Assembly (NCBI GenBank): GCA_017380275.1
Contig: JAFOEH010000311.1
Coordinates: 1-5,149 of the forward strand
Direction: 5' to 3'
DNA: 5,149 nt
Source of the DNA: Alistipes sp.
GTDB lineage: Bacteria; Bacteroidota; Bacteroidia; Bacteroidales; Rikenellaceae
The position numbers and the translations under genes are program-made. Below are positions 4,855-5,149 of this stretch, piece after piece. How positions within the stretch are numbered: position 1 is the stretch's first letter; the number at the start of each line of letters is the position of its first letter. Below the pieces are notes generated by a model. That model saw only the letters and a program-made list of their open reading frames with translations, was not told where the DNA came from and made no database searches.

Positions 4855-5149
4855 CTACTTTGTTACCTTCACACACTTCATCACTTGATGGTTGCGGATC
4901 AAGAGTAAGCCATCGGCCAAAGCCAGAGGTGCCCAGTTGCCGTTTGCCATACGGCCACCCAACTGCCCCTCGCCGTCGCCACCTGCCAACAGAGGAGCTG
5001 CAGAGATCTGCTTGTAGCCCTCGGCGCTGGGCTCGATAAGGTAGAGTGAGCTTGCTCCATCGGTAGCGATGATAAGGCCGTCGGCAAGAATCATACTACC
5101 CTTGTCGAAGTTGGGGGCACGCTTGGTCTTCCACAGTACGTTACCGTTC
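4855..5149 (-). CDS. Second PQQ-like beta-propeller protein, C-terminal part (partial)
   Basis: This is the 3' end of a gene whose start lies beyond the right edge; the frame is open to the window end and stops at TAG (4857-4855). About 97 residues are visible, beginning NGNVLWKTKRAPNFDKGSM. They align with residues 341-431 of the complete neighbour: 64 of 80 ungapped positions are identical, including the shared ending CVKVTK. The difference is a Gly-rich loop of 17 residues (starting AGGDGEGQLGGR) in place of 11 in the neighbour, just before WAPLALADGLLLIRNH. The two genes are a tandem duplication in the same orientation, but the terminator between them suggests separate transcripts. The function is presumably like that of the neighbour: an exported beta-propeller, substrate or partner unknown. 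Signal peptide and full length cannot be seen. Confidence 0.85.
   Translation of the reverse strand, partial: NGNVLWKTKRAPNFDKGSMILADGLIIATDGASSLYLIEPSAEGYKQISAAPLLAGGDGEGQLGGRMANGNWAPLALADGLLLIRNHQVMKCVKVTK

Overview
The window reads as chromosomal DNA of a Bacteroidales bacterium. Promoter-like sites fit the Bacteroidetes consensus (TAnnTTTG as the -7 element). Most starts lack a Shine-Dalgarno sequence. Two of the protein families (the TPR protein after gyrA and the DUF2089/YIP1 pair) look like those of Bacteroidales genomes. An Alistipes/Rikenellaceae-like source is my best guess from the balanced base composition and protein flavour, but the sequence alone does not prove it. I see no mobile element, CRISPR array, tRNA, rRNA or phage gene.

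Left part, + strand: the last ~75 residues of DNA gyrase subunit A (gyrA) with an acidic tail, then a complete exported TPR protein with strongly biased codons, closed by a clear intrinsic terminator at 1695-1726. Next comes a 235-base gap holding a very G-rich tract (G-quadruplex motif), an AT-rich stretch with a 14-bp direct repeat and a 14-bp perfect palindrome, and a good Bacteroidetes-type promoter. That promoter serves a two-gene operon: a small DUF2089 zinc-ribbon/helix-turn-helix protein and a five-helix YIP1-family membrane protein, ended by a terminator at 2872-2905.

Right part, - strand: reading from the right edge, the 3' end of a PQQ-like beta-propeller gene with its terminator, then a complete exported paralogue of the same family with its own upstream region and terminator, then a 110-residue ArsR-family repressor gene. 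The arsR-like gene converges on the DUF2089/YIP1 operon so tightly that the operon's terminator hairpin lies inside its last codons.

How the genes may work together: gyrA and the TPR gene could be co-transcribed, since no terminator separates them. The DUF2089/YIP1 pair looks like a cytosolic regulator with a membrane partner. The two beta-propeller genes are a tandem duplication of exported, BamB-like scaffold or quinoprotein-like proteins. The ArsR-like protein carries an unusual set of cysteines, with no metal-resistance gene beside it in this window. Nothing here is clearly a new system; the DUF2089/YIP1 module and the ArsR tail are the most open questions.
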